Shown piece by piece: positions 47,484-57,219 of a stretch of 64,000 bases of DNA. The translations under genes were made by a program, and so were the position numbers. Source of the stretch: Psychrobacter sp. PG1 (GTDB lineage: Bacteria; Pseudomonadota; Gammaproteobacteria; Pseudomonadales; Moraxellaceae). The notes under the pieces are model-generated. The model worked only from the letters and a program-made list of their open reading frames with translations. It was not told where the DNA came from and did not search any database. The stretch spans positions 101,251 to 165,250 of the forward strand of contig NZ_JABUZG010000038.1 of assembly GCF_014897815.1 (NCBI RefSeq), read 5' to 3'. Every line of letters starts with the position of its first letter. The first letter of the stretch is position 1.

Positions 47484-50400
47484 TTAATCAAAATGGAAGC
47501 CTGCACCAATCGAGCCGCCAGCGTTACCTTGGGTATCAGCGGTGCCGTTTACCTTCATGACCCAACGACCATCATTGGATAACTTCGAGAAGCCAATAGC
47601 AACTGCACTTTCCCCATTGTACGTTCCTATACCGCCACCGATTAAGGATTTACCAGCGATGTAAGCTTGCGGTAGTGAAGACATTGCCATGGCGGCTGAA
47701 ATACCAGCATTTGCATCGTCTTCAACTTCACCAATTTTATAACCTAGCTCATTCATGTTGTTGCCAAGTCTTTGACTAACAGCATCTAATTGACCCATAT
47801 TCACAGCGTCTCTGGGTGCCATGCCATCAGCCACATCAGTGATCTTGTTGCCAGCGGCGTTGATACCGCTTGCAGTCATACTAGGACCACCGACAATGCT
47901 GACGCCATTATTATTGATTGTCGTATTGCCAGTTTTGACGCTATCGATATTAATATTACCGTTTAGATCAAACTTAATACTACTGCCTGCTGCTGTTGTG
48001 GTGATGTTATTACCACCTGTGAAGGTGAGGACACTGCCATCGCCTACTGGTTTGTTGATGGTAGCACCGCTATCAGCACCAAAATTGAGACCCGCATCTA
48101 TTTTATCCTTGTTCACTTTGATATTGGTCGTATTAGTATCGATGTTTGTTTTATTCGTGGCAATATTCGTGGTATTGGTTTGGATATTGGTAGTGTTGGC
48201 TTGGATGTTTTCATTGATAACGACTTCTCCTTGCTTAATAGAAGCAATCGCACCGTCGATACTATGTTGACCAGTACCACCAATATTACTATTGGTAAAG
48301 GTACCATCTACAGGATTGTAGACTGTCTCACCGCCAATGATACTACTGATGCCACTGCCTTGTGCATAGAGCTGACCACCATTGATGGCATCTTTGCTAC
48401 CTTCAGAGACATCGCCATTCACAACGTTTGTAATCTTAGTGTCAGCAGCATTGATACCCGCTTTGGTGACACTAGGTCCACCTGTAATAGTCAGCCCATT
48501 ATTATTCATAATGGTATCACCCGTCGTTACGCTATCTAAATTCAGGTCTGGATTTAAATCGAAGCTAATGTCATTGGCGCCTGCCAATGGTGCAGCAGCA
48601 AGTAGGCCAGGGCTAACATTATTGTCCGCTGATCTAGACACTTTAATATTACCATCTGTACTGTTTAGATCGATGGCACTGCCTTGTTTGATCATAGTGG
48701 CAACATCACCCTGAGCCGTTAGTCCCCAACCTTGATCAAGGGCAAACGTCGTGGCGTTCAACTGTCCGACAGTCGCCGCATCTGTATCTGCAATACCAGC
48801 AGCTACATTGGTGATTCTGTTAAAACCATTGTCAAGACCACTACTGCTCAGTCTAACCGTTTTACCCGGACCATTATCGGTAAAGGTAAAGCCATTACTA
48901 TTCATAATGCTATTACCAATCTGCATGCTACCCTCATTGCCTAAATTCAACTGGTTATTCAGTTTCACCTGAACACCCGTTGCTGAGGCCATCGTCGTAA
49001 TGTTGCTATCACCAGTGACGTTGATGGTATCACCTAAAGCAAACTGCTGGTCGTTGGCACTATTGCCATCACCGATTTTGATGCCTTTGGCCACGAGACT
49101 ATTGGTTGCTGACAATTGGTCGAAGTTTACCGCATCCTTACCTGTGGTCGCTTCTGCAACGTTAGTAATTTTATTGCCACCGTTGTTTAGACCATTGGCT
49201 GAGATGCTGACACCGCTACCAAAGTTTGCGCTGTTAAGACCAGTTAAATCTTTCGCAAGTTTCACGGTCAATGTGCTGGTACCGTCAGCAACGACGCCAA
49301 TGTTGTTGCCATTTGACAAGTCACTTTCCACGGTCGCGCCACCTTTGATTGTCAGCTTGTCACCAAGCTGACGATTAACGGTAGTACCCGTGTCACCATC
49401 GAAATCAAAACCTTTATCGATGGTCGTGGTCGTGGCTTGTAGCTGACCAAAGTTTACAGCATCGCTGGCTATTGTACCGTTAGCGACATTGGTAATTTGA
49501 TTGCCACCATTGTCTAGCCCACTATTACTGAGTCTGACCGTTTGATTAGTCCCACCCATAAATGTGACACCATCAGCATTGACGACTGTAGTTCCTGTGG
49601 TCAAGCTGGTTGAGACTAAGTCGGCAGCAGTAGCAACTTTGATACCGCCATTGTCAGCGGTCAAGACAATATTGTCACCAGTAATAAAATTGGCTGTATT
49701 ATTGTCTTTATCCAAAGTCTTGACATCAGCACCATTGATTTGTGTCACTACCGTTTGCATCGCACTATCGGCTTTTACCAAGCTTGCCTTACTACCTTCG
49801 CTTAGATCAACTTGATAGTCGGTGATATTGGTATCAGGATCTTTGACACTAGTGCTAACTGTTAGTGCATTAGCATCTGCAGTAGAAATACTGGTGCCAT
49901 TGGCATTGACAGTATAGACATCCTGTCCAGTATCGCTATCGGTTGAAAAGTCAACACTGGCAACATTCGTACCTTTAACTACTTTGGTTCTCGCTCCTGC
50001 AGCTGCCATCTGTACATCACCGATGTTTGCTGCATTGGTTTCCGTTGTGCCACCGCTAGCCACGCCTGAGATGACTTTATCACCTGCGTTGATACCAGTA
50101 GATGAGATACTAACGCCGCTATTAAAGCTTGCGCTATCCAGACCTGTTAAGTTATTGGCTAAGCCAAGTTTGATTCCATCGCCCGTTGATAAGCCAGTGG
50201 TGGTTAAATTGCTATCCGTATCAAACTTAATTTCTTCACCCAAGGCGAAGGTTTTTTTGAGAGTGCCGCCGCTACTTGCATCATTCACGTTAAACTTGAT
50301 GCCTTTAGCAATATTGTCAGTATTGGTACCAATATTGGTGGTATTGGTTGAGATGTTGCTAGTATTGGTCGTGACTTGTTGGTTGGTATTAAATAACTGA

Positions 50401-53400
50401 CCACCATTGATGGCGTCTTTGCTATTTAGACTGACCGTACCATTAGAAACATTGACGACCTTCTTATTACCCGCATTGACCCCGCTTTTGGTGATGCTTG
50501 GACCATTTAAAATGGTCAGACCATTACTGGTTAACGTGGCATTGGTAGGGTTAAATATGCTTCCACCCGTTACTGTGACACCTGCACCACTAACGGTAGT
50601 GACGCCAGTAAGTACTCCTCCAGTGACAATACCTAGACCATTAACCGTTGTGCCGTTTAATAAGTTACCTGTGCTAACGCTGCCTGTTGTACCTAGGTTT
50701 AAGTTGTCATTTAGCTCAACTTCGATTTTGCCATTTTTTACTCGGGTGTCGATGTTGCTGTTAGAGCCAACCACCTCAACGGCTTGTCCCAATGGTTTCT
50801 GTACTGTATTACCATCAGCGGCTTTTAGCGCAAAGCCTGAGGTGGATACACCAGTAATGGCACTATTCAAATCACCAATATTCGCCGCATTGGTTTCCGT
50901 TGTGCCACCGCTAGCCACGCCTGAGATGACTTTATCACCTGCGTTGATACCAGTAGATGAGATACTAACGCCGCTATTAAAGCTTGCGCTATCCAGACCT
51001 GTTAAGTTATTGGCTAAGCCAAGTTTGATTCCATCGCCCGTTGATAAGCCAGTGGTGGTTAAATTGCTATCCGTATCAAACTTAATTTCTTCACCCAAGG
51101 CGAAGGTTTTTTTGAGAGTGCCGCCGCTACTTGCATCATTCACGTTAAACTTGATGCCTTTAGCAATATTGTCAGTATTGGTACCAATATTGGTGGTATT
51201 GGTTGAGATGTTGTTAGTATTGGTCGTGACATTAGTATTAGTCGTTTCTAGCTGACTAAAATTCACCGCATCTTTTGCGTTAACCCCATCATCAACGTTA
51301 ATAACTCTCTTATTACCCGCATTGACCCCGCTTTTGGTGATGCTTGGACCATTTAAAATGGTCAGACCATTACTGGTTAACGTGGCATTGGTAGGGTTAA
51401 ATATGCTTCCACCCGTTACTGTGACACCTGCACCACTAACGGTAGTGACGCCAGTAAGTACTCCTCCAGTGACAATACCTAGACCATTAACCGTTGTGCC
51501 GTTTAATAAGTTACCTGTGCTAACGCTGCCTGTTGTACCTAGGTTTAAGTTGTCATTTAGCTCAACTTCGATTTTGCCATTTTTTACTCGGGTGTCGATG
51601 TTGCTGTTAGAGCCAACCACCTCAACGGCTTGTCCCAATGGTTTCTGTACTGTATTACCATCAGCGGCTTTTAGCGCAAAGCCTTTGTTAATAGTTGTGG
51701 TATTATTTCCGACCGCTTCATTGGTCGCATATAATTGACTACCATTCACTGCATCTGTACTAGCCGCAGTGACAGCTCCACCAGCGACGTTTTTGATCTG
51801 ACGTTCAGATCCTACTACGCCCACGGATACTTGCGCACCCTCTCGTAGCATGCCCTTATCATCAATGACATTACCGGCGATATCATATACCACGCCACCA
51901 ACAGTCATCGTCTTTTCAGAGCTCGCACTTGTTGCTGTTGTTGAGCCTGCACCTAAAGAGACTGAACCGTCTTTGCTCGCTGACGCACCAACACCGAACG
52001 CTGAAGAAGCCGTTCCCGAGGTATTGGAATGAACACCAACGGCTGTAGACAAATCACCTTTAGATAGCGATTTTGCACCAATGGCTATCGACGCAGCACC
52101 TCCAGCTTCGGTATTGACATCGTATTGATTGATTTCTACCAAATCTTTACCTACGTAGGATTTGAAAACATCGTTAACTGTGCCACTATTTAGTGGTGAC
52201 AACGGACTACCATCGATATTGGTTCTCGATGCAAAATCTAGATCATCACCGCCTATCGCGATCGAGGATGCCCCTCTAGACACGACATTAGCACCGATAG
52301 CAATCGATTGCTCACCACTTGCCATCGTCTGTTGCCCAAATTCTGAGCTGCCAATCGCAATAGTTTGGCTGCCTGTGGCTTTTGCATTTCCGCCCAGCGC
52401 CATGGCGTTATAACCTGTCGCTCCGTCGTTATTAGCATTACCGACAGCAGCTGAGTCCACGCTGTAATACTTGGTTTTATTATTAGCGACAGTATTCGAC
52501 AGCCCCGTTAGCTGAGCCACATTGACAGCATCACTAGCACTACTACCTGCTGCGACGTTTACAATCTGACGGTTGCCACCCGCTGCTCCTGTTCCTACAG
52601 AGACCGCGCCAAGCGTAACGCTATCCGTTGCTTGGATGACTGAGCTATCTGCTCCTACTGGCACAAAACCACTGGCACCACCAGCACGATTTGCAATAGA
52701 GTTTGCACCTAATGCGATGCCATTTACTGCGTTAGATCGAGAGCCGACACCAAAAGCAAGACTGTTATCAGCAGTCGCTTTTGCATTACTACCAAAGGCA
52801 ATCGTATCACTGCCAACTGCTTGAGTCTGTCCATTCGCTCTATAACCTACATTTGCTTGATCAGCCACTGTACCTGCATTTTCAAAATCAGTTGAACCAA
52901 TCGCAATGCCACGTTTGCCTGAGGCAAGTGCTGAATGACCAACAGCTAAAGAGCCTTGACCCGTTGCTGATGAGACATTACCAATAGCCTGAGCAAAGTC
53001 AGCAGTCGCTGCCGATTGACGTCCAAGCGCTAACGAGGTATTTCCATTAGAATACGCTGCCGCCCCAATTGCCACAGATGACCGACCAATAGCTTTTGCT
53101 TGAGTGCCTAGAGCAGTAGCGACGTCACCGGCTTCTGTCCCAGTGCCAATGGCGGTACTACCAGAATTGTTTTGTGAACCACCCGTCCAAGTAAATGACG
53201 GATTGCCTCTATCGACCAGATTGAAGTTTTGCCCAGCGTCCGCTTCACAGCCAATGGCAATCGAATAGCTGCCTTCAGCATTCGCTTCAGTACTGTTTGT
53301 ATTACAAGAAGAAATTGCTGTACCAGATCCCGTACCACCGCCGACGTTCACTTGCGCAAAAGCTTGCGGTGACATTGTAAATCCAGCCGCCAGCATCCCT

Positions 53401-53576
53401 ATGGCGATCGTGGATAGTCGGAAAAATTGGGTAGAAGAAAGATTAGAAGTCGTATTGATGGTCGCGTTTGCGCTCACGCTAGATTTGGAAGATTTGCCGC
53501 GCCCCTTTGCATATTCACCAACTGCGGTAAAACAGCTCAAGGCTTCATTCCATATTACTTTATAGATGCGGTTCAT
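47484..53576 (-). CDS. giant trimeric autotransporter adhesin (YadA/Hia type)
   Basis: This is a 2030-aa type Vc surface adhesin. The ATG at 53576 has AGGGAG upstream and begins MNRIYKVIWNEALSCFTAVG, an intact extended signal peptide, with cleavage likely after AFA near residue 74. YadA-like head repeats (ATALGTQAKAIGRSSVAIG type) cover about residues 120-620. Then come many neck/Hia-like modules of the pattern DAVNFGQL / NGLTI.GGPS, interleaved with left-handed coiled-coil stalks made of TNTTNIGTNTDNI-like repeats. The C-terminal 90 residues are the YadA anchor barrel (GISAAMAMSSLPQAYI to GAGFHFD). A long nearly identical duplication lies in the stalk. Likely roles are adhesion and autoaggregation. 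Confidence 0.95.
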   Translation of the reverse strand: MNRIYKVIWNEALSCFTAVGEYAKGRGKSSKSSVSANATINTTSNLSSTQFFRLSTIAIGMLAAGFTMSPQAFAQVNVGGGTGSGTAISSCNTNSTEANAEGSYSIAIGCEADAGQNFNLVDRGNPSFTWTGGSQNNSGSTAIGTGTEAGDVATALGTQAKAIGRSSVAIGAAAYSNGNTSLALGRQSAATADFAQAIGNVSSATGQGSLAVGHSALASGKRGIAIGSTDFENAGTVADQANVGYRANGQTQAVGSDTIAFGSNAKATADNSLAFGVGSRSNAVNGIALGANSIANRAGGASGFVPVGADSSVIQATDSVTLGAVSVGTGAAGGNRQIVNVAAGSSASDAVNVAQLTGLSNTVANNKTKYYSVDSAAVGNANNDGATGYNAMALGGNAKATGSQTIAIGSSEFGQQTMASGEQSIAIGANVVSRGASSIAIGGDDLDFASRTNIDGSPLSPLNSGTVNDVFKSYVGKDLVEINQYDVNTEAGGAASIAIGAKSLSKGDLSTAVGVHSNTSGTASSAFGVGASASKDGSVSLGAGSTTATSASSEKTMTVGGVVYDIAGNVIDDKGMLREGAQVSVGVVGSERQIKNVAGGAVTAASTDAVNGSQLYATNEAVGNNTTTINKGFALKAADGNTVQKPLGQAVEVVGSNSNIDTRVKNGKIEVELNDNLNLGTTGSVSTGNLLNGTTVNGLGIVTGGVLTGVTTVSGAGVTVTGGSIFNPTNATLTSNGLTILNGPSITKSGVNAGNKRVINVDDGVNAKDAVNFSQLETTNTNVTTNTNNISTNTTNIGTNTDNIAKGIKFNVNDASSGGTLKKTFALGEEIKFDTDSNLTTTGLSTGDGIKLGLANNLTGLDSASFNSGVSISSTGINAGDKVISGVASGGTTETNAANIGDLNSAITGVSTSGFALKAADGNTVQKPLGQAVEVVGSNSNIDTRVKNGKIEVELNDNLNLGTTGSVSTGNLLNGTTVNGLGIVTGGVLTGVTTVSGAGVTVTGGSIFNPTNATLTSNGLTILNGPSITKSGVNAGNKKVVNVSNGTVSLNSKDAINGGQLFNTNQQVTTNTSNISTNTTNIGTNTDNIAKGIKFNVNDASSGGTLKKTFALGEEIKFDTDSNLTTTGLSTGDGIKLGLANNLTGLDSASFNSGVSISSTGINAGDKVISGVASGGTTETNAANIGDVQMAAAGARTKVVKGTNVASVDFSTDSDTGQDVYTVNANGTSISTADANALTVSTSVKDPDTNITDYQVDLSEGSKASLVKADSAMQTVVTQINGADVKTLDKDNNTANFITGDNIVLTADNGGIKVATAADLVSTSLTTGTTVVNADGVTFMGGTNQTVRLSNSGLDNGGNQITNVANGTIASDAVNFGQLQATTTTIDKGFDFDGDTGTTVNRQLGDKLTIKGGATVESDLSNGNNIGVVADGTSTLTVKLAKDLTGLNSANFGSGVSISANGLNNGGNKITNVAEATTGKDAVNFDQLSATNSLVAKGIKIGDGNSANDQQFALGDTINVTGDSNITTMASATGVQVKLNNQLNLGNEGSMQIGNSIMNSNGFTFTDNGPGKTVRLSSSGLDNGFNRITNVAAGIADTDAATVGQLNATTFALDQGWGLTAQGDVATMIKQGSAIDLNSTDGNIKVSRSADNNVSPGLLAAAPLAGANDISFDLNPDLNLDSVTTGDTIMNNNGLTITGGPSVTKAGINAADTKITNVVNGDVSEGSKDAINGGQLYAQGSGISSIIGGETVYNPVDGTFTNSNIGGTGQHSIDGAIASIKQGEVVINENIQANTTNIQTNTTNIATNKTNIDTNTTNIKVNKDKIDAGLNFGADSGATINKPVGDGSVLTFTGGNNITTTAAGSSIKFDLNGNINIDSVKTGNTTINNNGVSIVGGPSMTASGINAAGNKITDVADGMAPRDAVNMGQLDAVSQRLGNNMNELGYKIGEVEDDANAGISAAMAMSSLPQAYIAGKSLIGGGIGTYNGESAVAIGFSKLSNDGRWVMKVNGTADTQGNAGGSIGAGFHFD
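50032..51684 (-). repeat. near-identical internal tandem duplication within the giant adhesin gene
   Basis: Segment 50032-50375 recurs at 50887-51230 (offset 855), and segment 50462-50838 recurs at 51308-51684 (offset 846). By eye the copies are almost identical; one clear difference is C/T in GATGTTGCTAG versus GATGTTGTTAG. The short DNA between the segments differs. The repeats keep frame and encode a stalk module beginning GFALKAADGNTVQK. Confidence 0.93.
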
Positions 53577-53994
53577 AGTGTGCACTCCCTTACAGACTGG
53601 TCAGATTTAAAAATCAGAGATAATATCCATCTTGCAGAGAGTCGATATCACAAAATAAAACACGTTATCGGCTGGCAATGAGTAAATGTTTTTAGTTCAT
53701 CATTTATCTTGTTAACCAACAACTAACACTTTTTATCTTGAAAAGCCCTAATCGCTCTCTCTATATATTAGTATTACCGAATATATAGAGAGAGACAATG
53801 CCGCTCATCGGGCATTTATTACCGTTCATCCAATTATATAACAAAAAATGAATATATAGATGTTTTTTGCTCCTTGCTTATATTAAATGCTCCCACTTTT
53901 TTTGAAATAATCCGCTTTGAAACTTAATAAAACACACGCTTATACACACACTTTAGAGATGTTTTAAGCGCGTGTTCGCCACTTTATGCTGCTC
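53577..53994. other. intergenic region with a perfect inverted repeat
   Basis: No gene is seen. CTCTCTCTATATATT (53755-53769) and AATATATAGAGAGAG (53780-53794) are exact 15-bp arms with a 10-nt spacer, lacking a T-run on either strand. The site lies about 180 bp upstream of the giant adhesin start and about 200 bp past the sensor kinase stop, so it could be an operator or an RNA structure. Confidence 0.6.
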
Positions 53995-55626
53995 TTAGTC
54001 CCCTTCAGAGTTAACAGGCAATGTTATTTGCATCACCAGCCCTTGGATATCATCTTGGCGATTATAGACATGAATCTGACCCTTGTGTGCCATTACCACG
54101 GCATGAACGATTGCCAGCCCCAAACCATAACCCCCCGTTTCACGATGGCGAGCCGAGTCAAGCCGTACAAAGGGCTGAAAAATACGCGCCAAGTCATTAT
54201 CCGCGATGCCACCACCCTCGTCTGTGATGCTGATTTGAAGTGCAGGCTTATTACCCTCCATCTCCACTTTTTTAATGTCAGCAATAACTGTTGAGTCAGA
54301 GGCTGTATGCATAAAAGCATTACGAATGACATTTTCAAGCGCACTATGCAGCTGTTCTTGATTGCCAAGCACTGTCCAAGGGGTTGTTGAATCAGTGGTA
54401 GATGAAGCGTCTGCCACCAATGCATGACTCGGCTGCCATTGCCAACGCACGTTTTTATGCTGAAACTCAAAGCAAACGTCTTGTCCAATTTCACTGATGA
54501 TGTCAGAAATATCAACCGCTTCGTTTTCTATATTATCGATGGTATATTGCTGCATTTGTAGAGACTGAATATGAATGATTTGCTCAATCAACTCATTCAT
54601 CCGCGCCGACTCTTTATCGATACGGTCGAGATAACGACTGGCATTCGGTGCAAAGTCGCGAGTCAGCTCAGTCGCAACGTCTAGACGCGCCAGTGGCGAT
54701 CGTAGCTCGTGCGAGATATCACTGAGCATCTGTTTGCGTGCCAGCTCACTCTCGGCCAACCGTTTTGATAGTTTAGCCACGTCTTTTGCGAGTAAACCAA
54801 GCTCATCATCTCCCATTTTTGATAGGTCTGGGTGGGTCTGATAATCGCCATCAATCAGACGGTGTACGGTATTTTGTACACGGCGGATACGCTGAGTCAT
54901 TGTACGGCTCAGCCAAATACAAACCAAGACGCTAAAAACGAGAATAAATAGCAAACGTATGGGAAAGTTGCCACGTTGCAGCGCCATAACATCAGCAAAA
55001 CGCAAATGCGGACGTAACTGTATAATGACAGACTGCTCATCTGGTAAGATGACCGTCACATCAGCCAGCTCAGGGCGACTGTCGAAATCAGCTAGCGTAG
55101 CGCTATTTGGCATCATCGGTTGCAGAATATGGTTTAAGAATGACGACTTATCATTCGACATTTTATTATTATTATCGTGAATATTAGTCCTGTTCTTGTC
55201 CACATTGGGCTGAGCTGCCATTGATTGCACTGATGGCTGCATTGATAGTTGATCTACTTCACGCCGACTACCCTGCATACCTTTTTGCCTACGCTCATCT
55301 CTATTGCGATAACGCGGAAATATAATCGCCCCTTCTTCATCGTAAACACTTATCTGACTCATCAATCGTCGCTCTTGACGATACATATCTCTAACCGTGG
55401 GTAAATCGCCTATTTCTAACGCTGCAACCAGCTTTTCACGCTTGACCAATAAGCGCTCAATCTGCACATCCATCCGAGCGTTCAGCTCTTTTTCACTGAG
55501 CCAGCGCTCCACCATAATGGATAAAACCGAGGTGATCAAAATCGTCACCAATAAGCTTAAAAATAGACGCCAAAATAGAGTCATACGTATCTTAAATATT
55601 GACGCTTTTATTGAGGAGTCCGTCAT
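53995..55626 (-). CDS. sensor histidine kinase (CpxA-like)
   Basis: This membrane-bound kinase of a two-component system has 543 aa. One helix at about residues 17-38 and a second at about 222-240 bracket a periplasmic domain rich in Arg, Gln, Asn and Met. A HAMP domain follows (to about 292). The phosphorylated His is about residue 306 (SDISHELRSPLARLDVAT). The ATP-binding domain has DEGGGIADNDLARIFQPFVR and GYGLGLAIV. The ATG overlaps the regulator stop by one base (TGATG). With a Spy/CpxP gene divergent from the regulator, the layout matches E. coli cpxP-cpxRA. Confidence 0.92.
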   Translation of the reverse strand: MTDSSIKASIFKIRMTLFWRLFLSLLVTILITSVLSIMVERWLSEKELNARMDVQIERLLVKREKLVAALEIGDLPTVRDMYRQERRLMSQISVYDEEGAIIFPRYRNRDERRQKGMQGSRREVDQLSMQPSVQSMAAQPNVDKNRTNIHDNNNKMSNDKSSFLNHILQPMMPNSATLADFDSRPELADVTVILPDEQSVIIQLRPHLRFADVMALQRGNFPIRLLFILVFSVLVCIWLSRTMTQRIRRVQNTVHRLIDGDYQTHPDLSKMGDDELGLLAKDVAKLSKRLAESELARKQMLSDISHELRSPLARLDVATELTRDFAPNASRYLDRIDKESARMNELIEQIIHIQSLQMQQYTIDNIENEAVDISDIISEIGQDVCFEFQHKNVRWQWQPSHALVADASSTTDSTTPWTVLGNQEQLHSALENVIRNAFMHTASDSTVIADIKKVEMEGNKPALQISITDEGGGIADNDLARIFQPFVRLDSARHRETGGYGLGLAIVHAVVMAHKGQIHVYNRQDDIQGLVMQITLPVNSEGD

Positions 55627-56312
55627 CACAGCACCAACTGATAGCCTTTACCACGAATCGCTTTTATCGGCTCATCGTGGAAAGGTTGAAGTTTTTTGCG
55701 CAATCGCGAGACGTGGACATCAAGGCTACGATCAAATGGCTGTAACTCTCGCTGCAACACATGCTCTGACAGCCACGCTTTACTCACGACCTCGCCTTTT
55801 TGTTTAAGTAGCGCGACCAAGAGATCAAACTCTGTGCCGGTGACTTGTAGCTCTATGCCATCTATCTGACAAAGCCGCTGATTTTGATCCAGCGTTAAAC
55901 GGCTCTCTGGTAACGGCATATGCTCTGATACCGCTGCATTGGTGCGTTTGATGACGGCATTGATACGTGCCAAAAGCTCTCGTGGATTGCAGGGCTTGGT
56001 AATATAATCGTCAGCACCCAGCTCCAGCCCAATAATACGATCAATCTCTTCTCCCTTGGCAGTCAGCATAATCACGGGGATATCACTGATATTGGGCAAC
56101 TGACGCAACACACTAAGACCATCGATTTTTGGCATCATAATGTCTAACACTAGCAGATCGTAAGCAGCCTCATTATTCATCGCCGCTTTAAGTTTTTGTA
56201 TGACCGCCTCACCATCGTGAACGCAGTCGCATGTCACCCCGTGGTTGTGCAAGTACTCTTGTAATAACTGGGTCAATTCTTCGTCATCATCGCCTAGTAA
56301 TATGTGTGGCAC
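55626..56312 (-). CDS. OmpR-family response regulator (CpxR-like)
   Basis: The 228-aa regulator has a receiver domain with acidic pocket DDD (residues 8-10), phospho-acceptor D57 (LLVLDIMMPKIDG) and the conserved lysine in DDYITKPCNPREL. A C-terminal winged helix follows (TGTEFDLLVALLKQKGEVVS, then DRSLDVHVSRLRKKL and IRGKGYQLVL). It is co-transcribed with the kinase and divergent from the Spy/CpxP-like gene, which is its likely target. Confidence 0.93.
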   Translation of the reverse strand: MPHILLGDDDEELTQLLQEYLHNHGVTCDCVHDGEAVIQKLKAAMNNEAAYDLLVLDIMMPKIDGLSVLRQLPNISDIPVIMLTAKGEEIDRIIGLELGADDYITKPCNPRELLARINAVIKRTNAAVSEHMPLPESRLTLDQNQRLCQIDGIELQVTGTEFDLLVALLKQKGEVVSKAWLSEHVLQRELQPFDRSLDVHVSRLRKKLQPFHDEPIKAIRGKGYQLVL

Positions 56313-56414
56313 ATCTGTCTCCTTAAGCGTTATATCGCTTTATTAGCCATATTATCAGTCAATTGCTTATCGATTCGCTATAAACGTTACCTTTCTTAAT
56401 ACTTCATAAATGTT

Positions 56415-56436
56415 CGTAACCTTTAAGTGTCGTAAC
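56415..56436. promoter_or_regulatory. CGTAAC direct repeats in the divergent regulator/Spy promoter region
   Basis: CGTAAC occurs at 56415-56420 and 56431-56436, a 16-bp spacing, with an inverted relative (GTTACC) near 56386. OmpR-family regulators bind direct repeats, so this may be autoregulatory. It does not match the E. coli CpxR consensus GTAAA-N5-GTAAA. Confidence 0.3.
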
Positions 56437-56578
56437 ATAACGGCTATCAGCGACAAATACTGATGATATGCAATGATGGAAGTGGCTATCCGGGACACTT
56501 ACCATGCATAGGCTGATCAGATAAAAACTGACTTTTTCGCAACCAATAACGTTTGCACCATAAATCAAGGTAATGATG

Positions 56579-57100
56579 ATGAAAAAATTATTAATGGGCT
56601 CAGTATTAGCAATGTCTAGCATTTTCACCGTAACGGCTTGTACCAGTGTTAATGCAACCACTGACACCACACCAACGACCAGTAAAATGCAGCATAAAGA
56701 TGGTATGAAAAAAGACGGCATGAGAGATCCAATGTCGCAGCTAGATCTAACAGCAACGCAACAAGCACAAATCAAAGCCATCATGCAAGCACAACACAGC
56801 GATCGTAAAGCTGACCGTACAAAAAACAAAGCAGAACGGGCGCAAATGCAGCAACAAATGCAAGCATTGACTAATAGTAGCACTCTAAATACAGCCGCAG
56901 TCAATCGCTTAGCTGATCAGCAAGCAGCTAAAACCAAACAACGCTTTATTGAGCGTGTACAAACTCAACATGCTATCTCGCAAGTATTAACCGCTGAGCA
57001 GCGCGCCAAGCTTGCCAAATTGCAAGCCGAAAAAATGGCTAAAGGTTATAAAGGCTCAAAGCACGGTAAAATGCATGGCAAACCACATCAAGGCATGTAA
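56579..57100 (+). CDS. Spy/CpxP-family periplasmic stress lipoprotein
   Basis: The protein is 173 aa. Three ATG codons stand in tandem (56573, 56576, 56579); the third has the best spacing to AAGG. A signal peptide ends VTAC with Cys21, so the protein is probably lipid anchored. The mature part is helical and basic, with the two LTxxQ motifs that define the family (LTATQ at 57-61, LTAEQ at 137-141), and a Lys/His/Gly tail. In enterobacteria such proteins are chaperones or inhibitors of CpxA. Here it sits divergent to the regulator. Confidence 0.88.
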   Translation: MKKLLMGSVLAMSSIFTVTACTSVNATTDTTPTTSKMQHKDGMKKDGMRDPMSQLDLTATQQAQIKAIMQAQHSDRKADRTKNKAERAQMQQQMQALTNSSTLNTAAVNRLADQQAAKTKQRFIERVQTQHAISQVLTAEQRAKLAKLQAEKMAKGYKGSKHGKMHGKPHQGM

Positions 57101-57164
57101 TTCGTCATTAATAGGCTGTTTTGCATTCATGCTGAATGTCCTATAAGACTGATTATGAACACAT

Positions 57165-57197
57165 AAAAAAGCGCATCGTATAAACGGTGCGCTTTTT
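57165..57197. terminator. bidirectional rho-independent terminator
   Basis: A-run, GCGCATCGT (57171-57179), short loop, ACGGTGCGC (57184-57192, one wobble) and T-run. It separates the convergent Spy-like and exonuclease genes. Confidence 0.88.
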
Positions 57198-57219
57198 AGT
57201 TTTAATGTTGAGGCTCGCA

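Noticed and set aside
47821..53338. Long plus-strand open frames (up to 282 codons) opposite the giant adhesin gene
   Set aside because: They are antisense shadows of the repetitive minus-strand gene, with Leu/Val/Pro/Ser-skewed translations that repeat with it and no ribosome sites.
56404..56904. 166-codon minus-strand frame across the Spy-like gene
   Set aside because: Cys-rich antisense translation of the Spy-like gene; the plus-strand gene has a signal peptide and both LTxxQ motifs.
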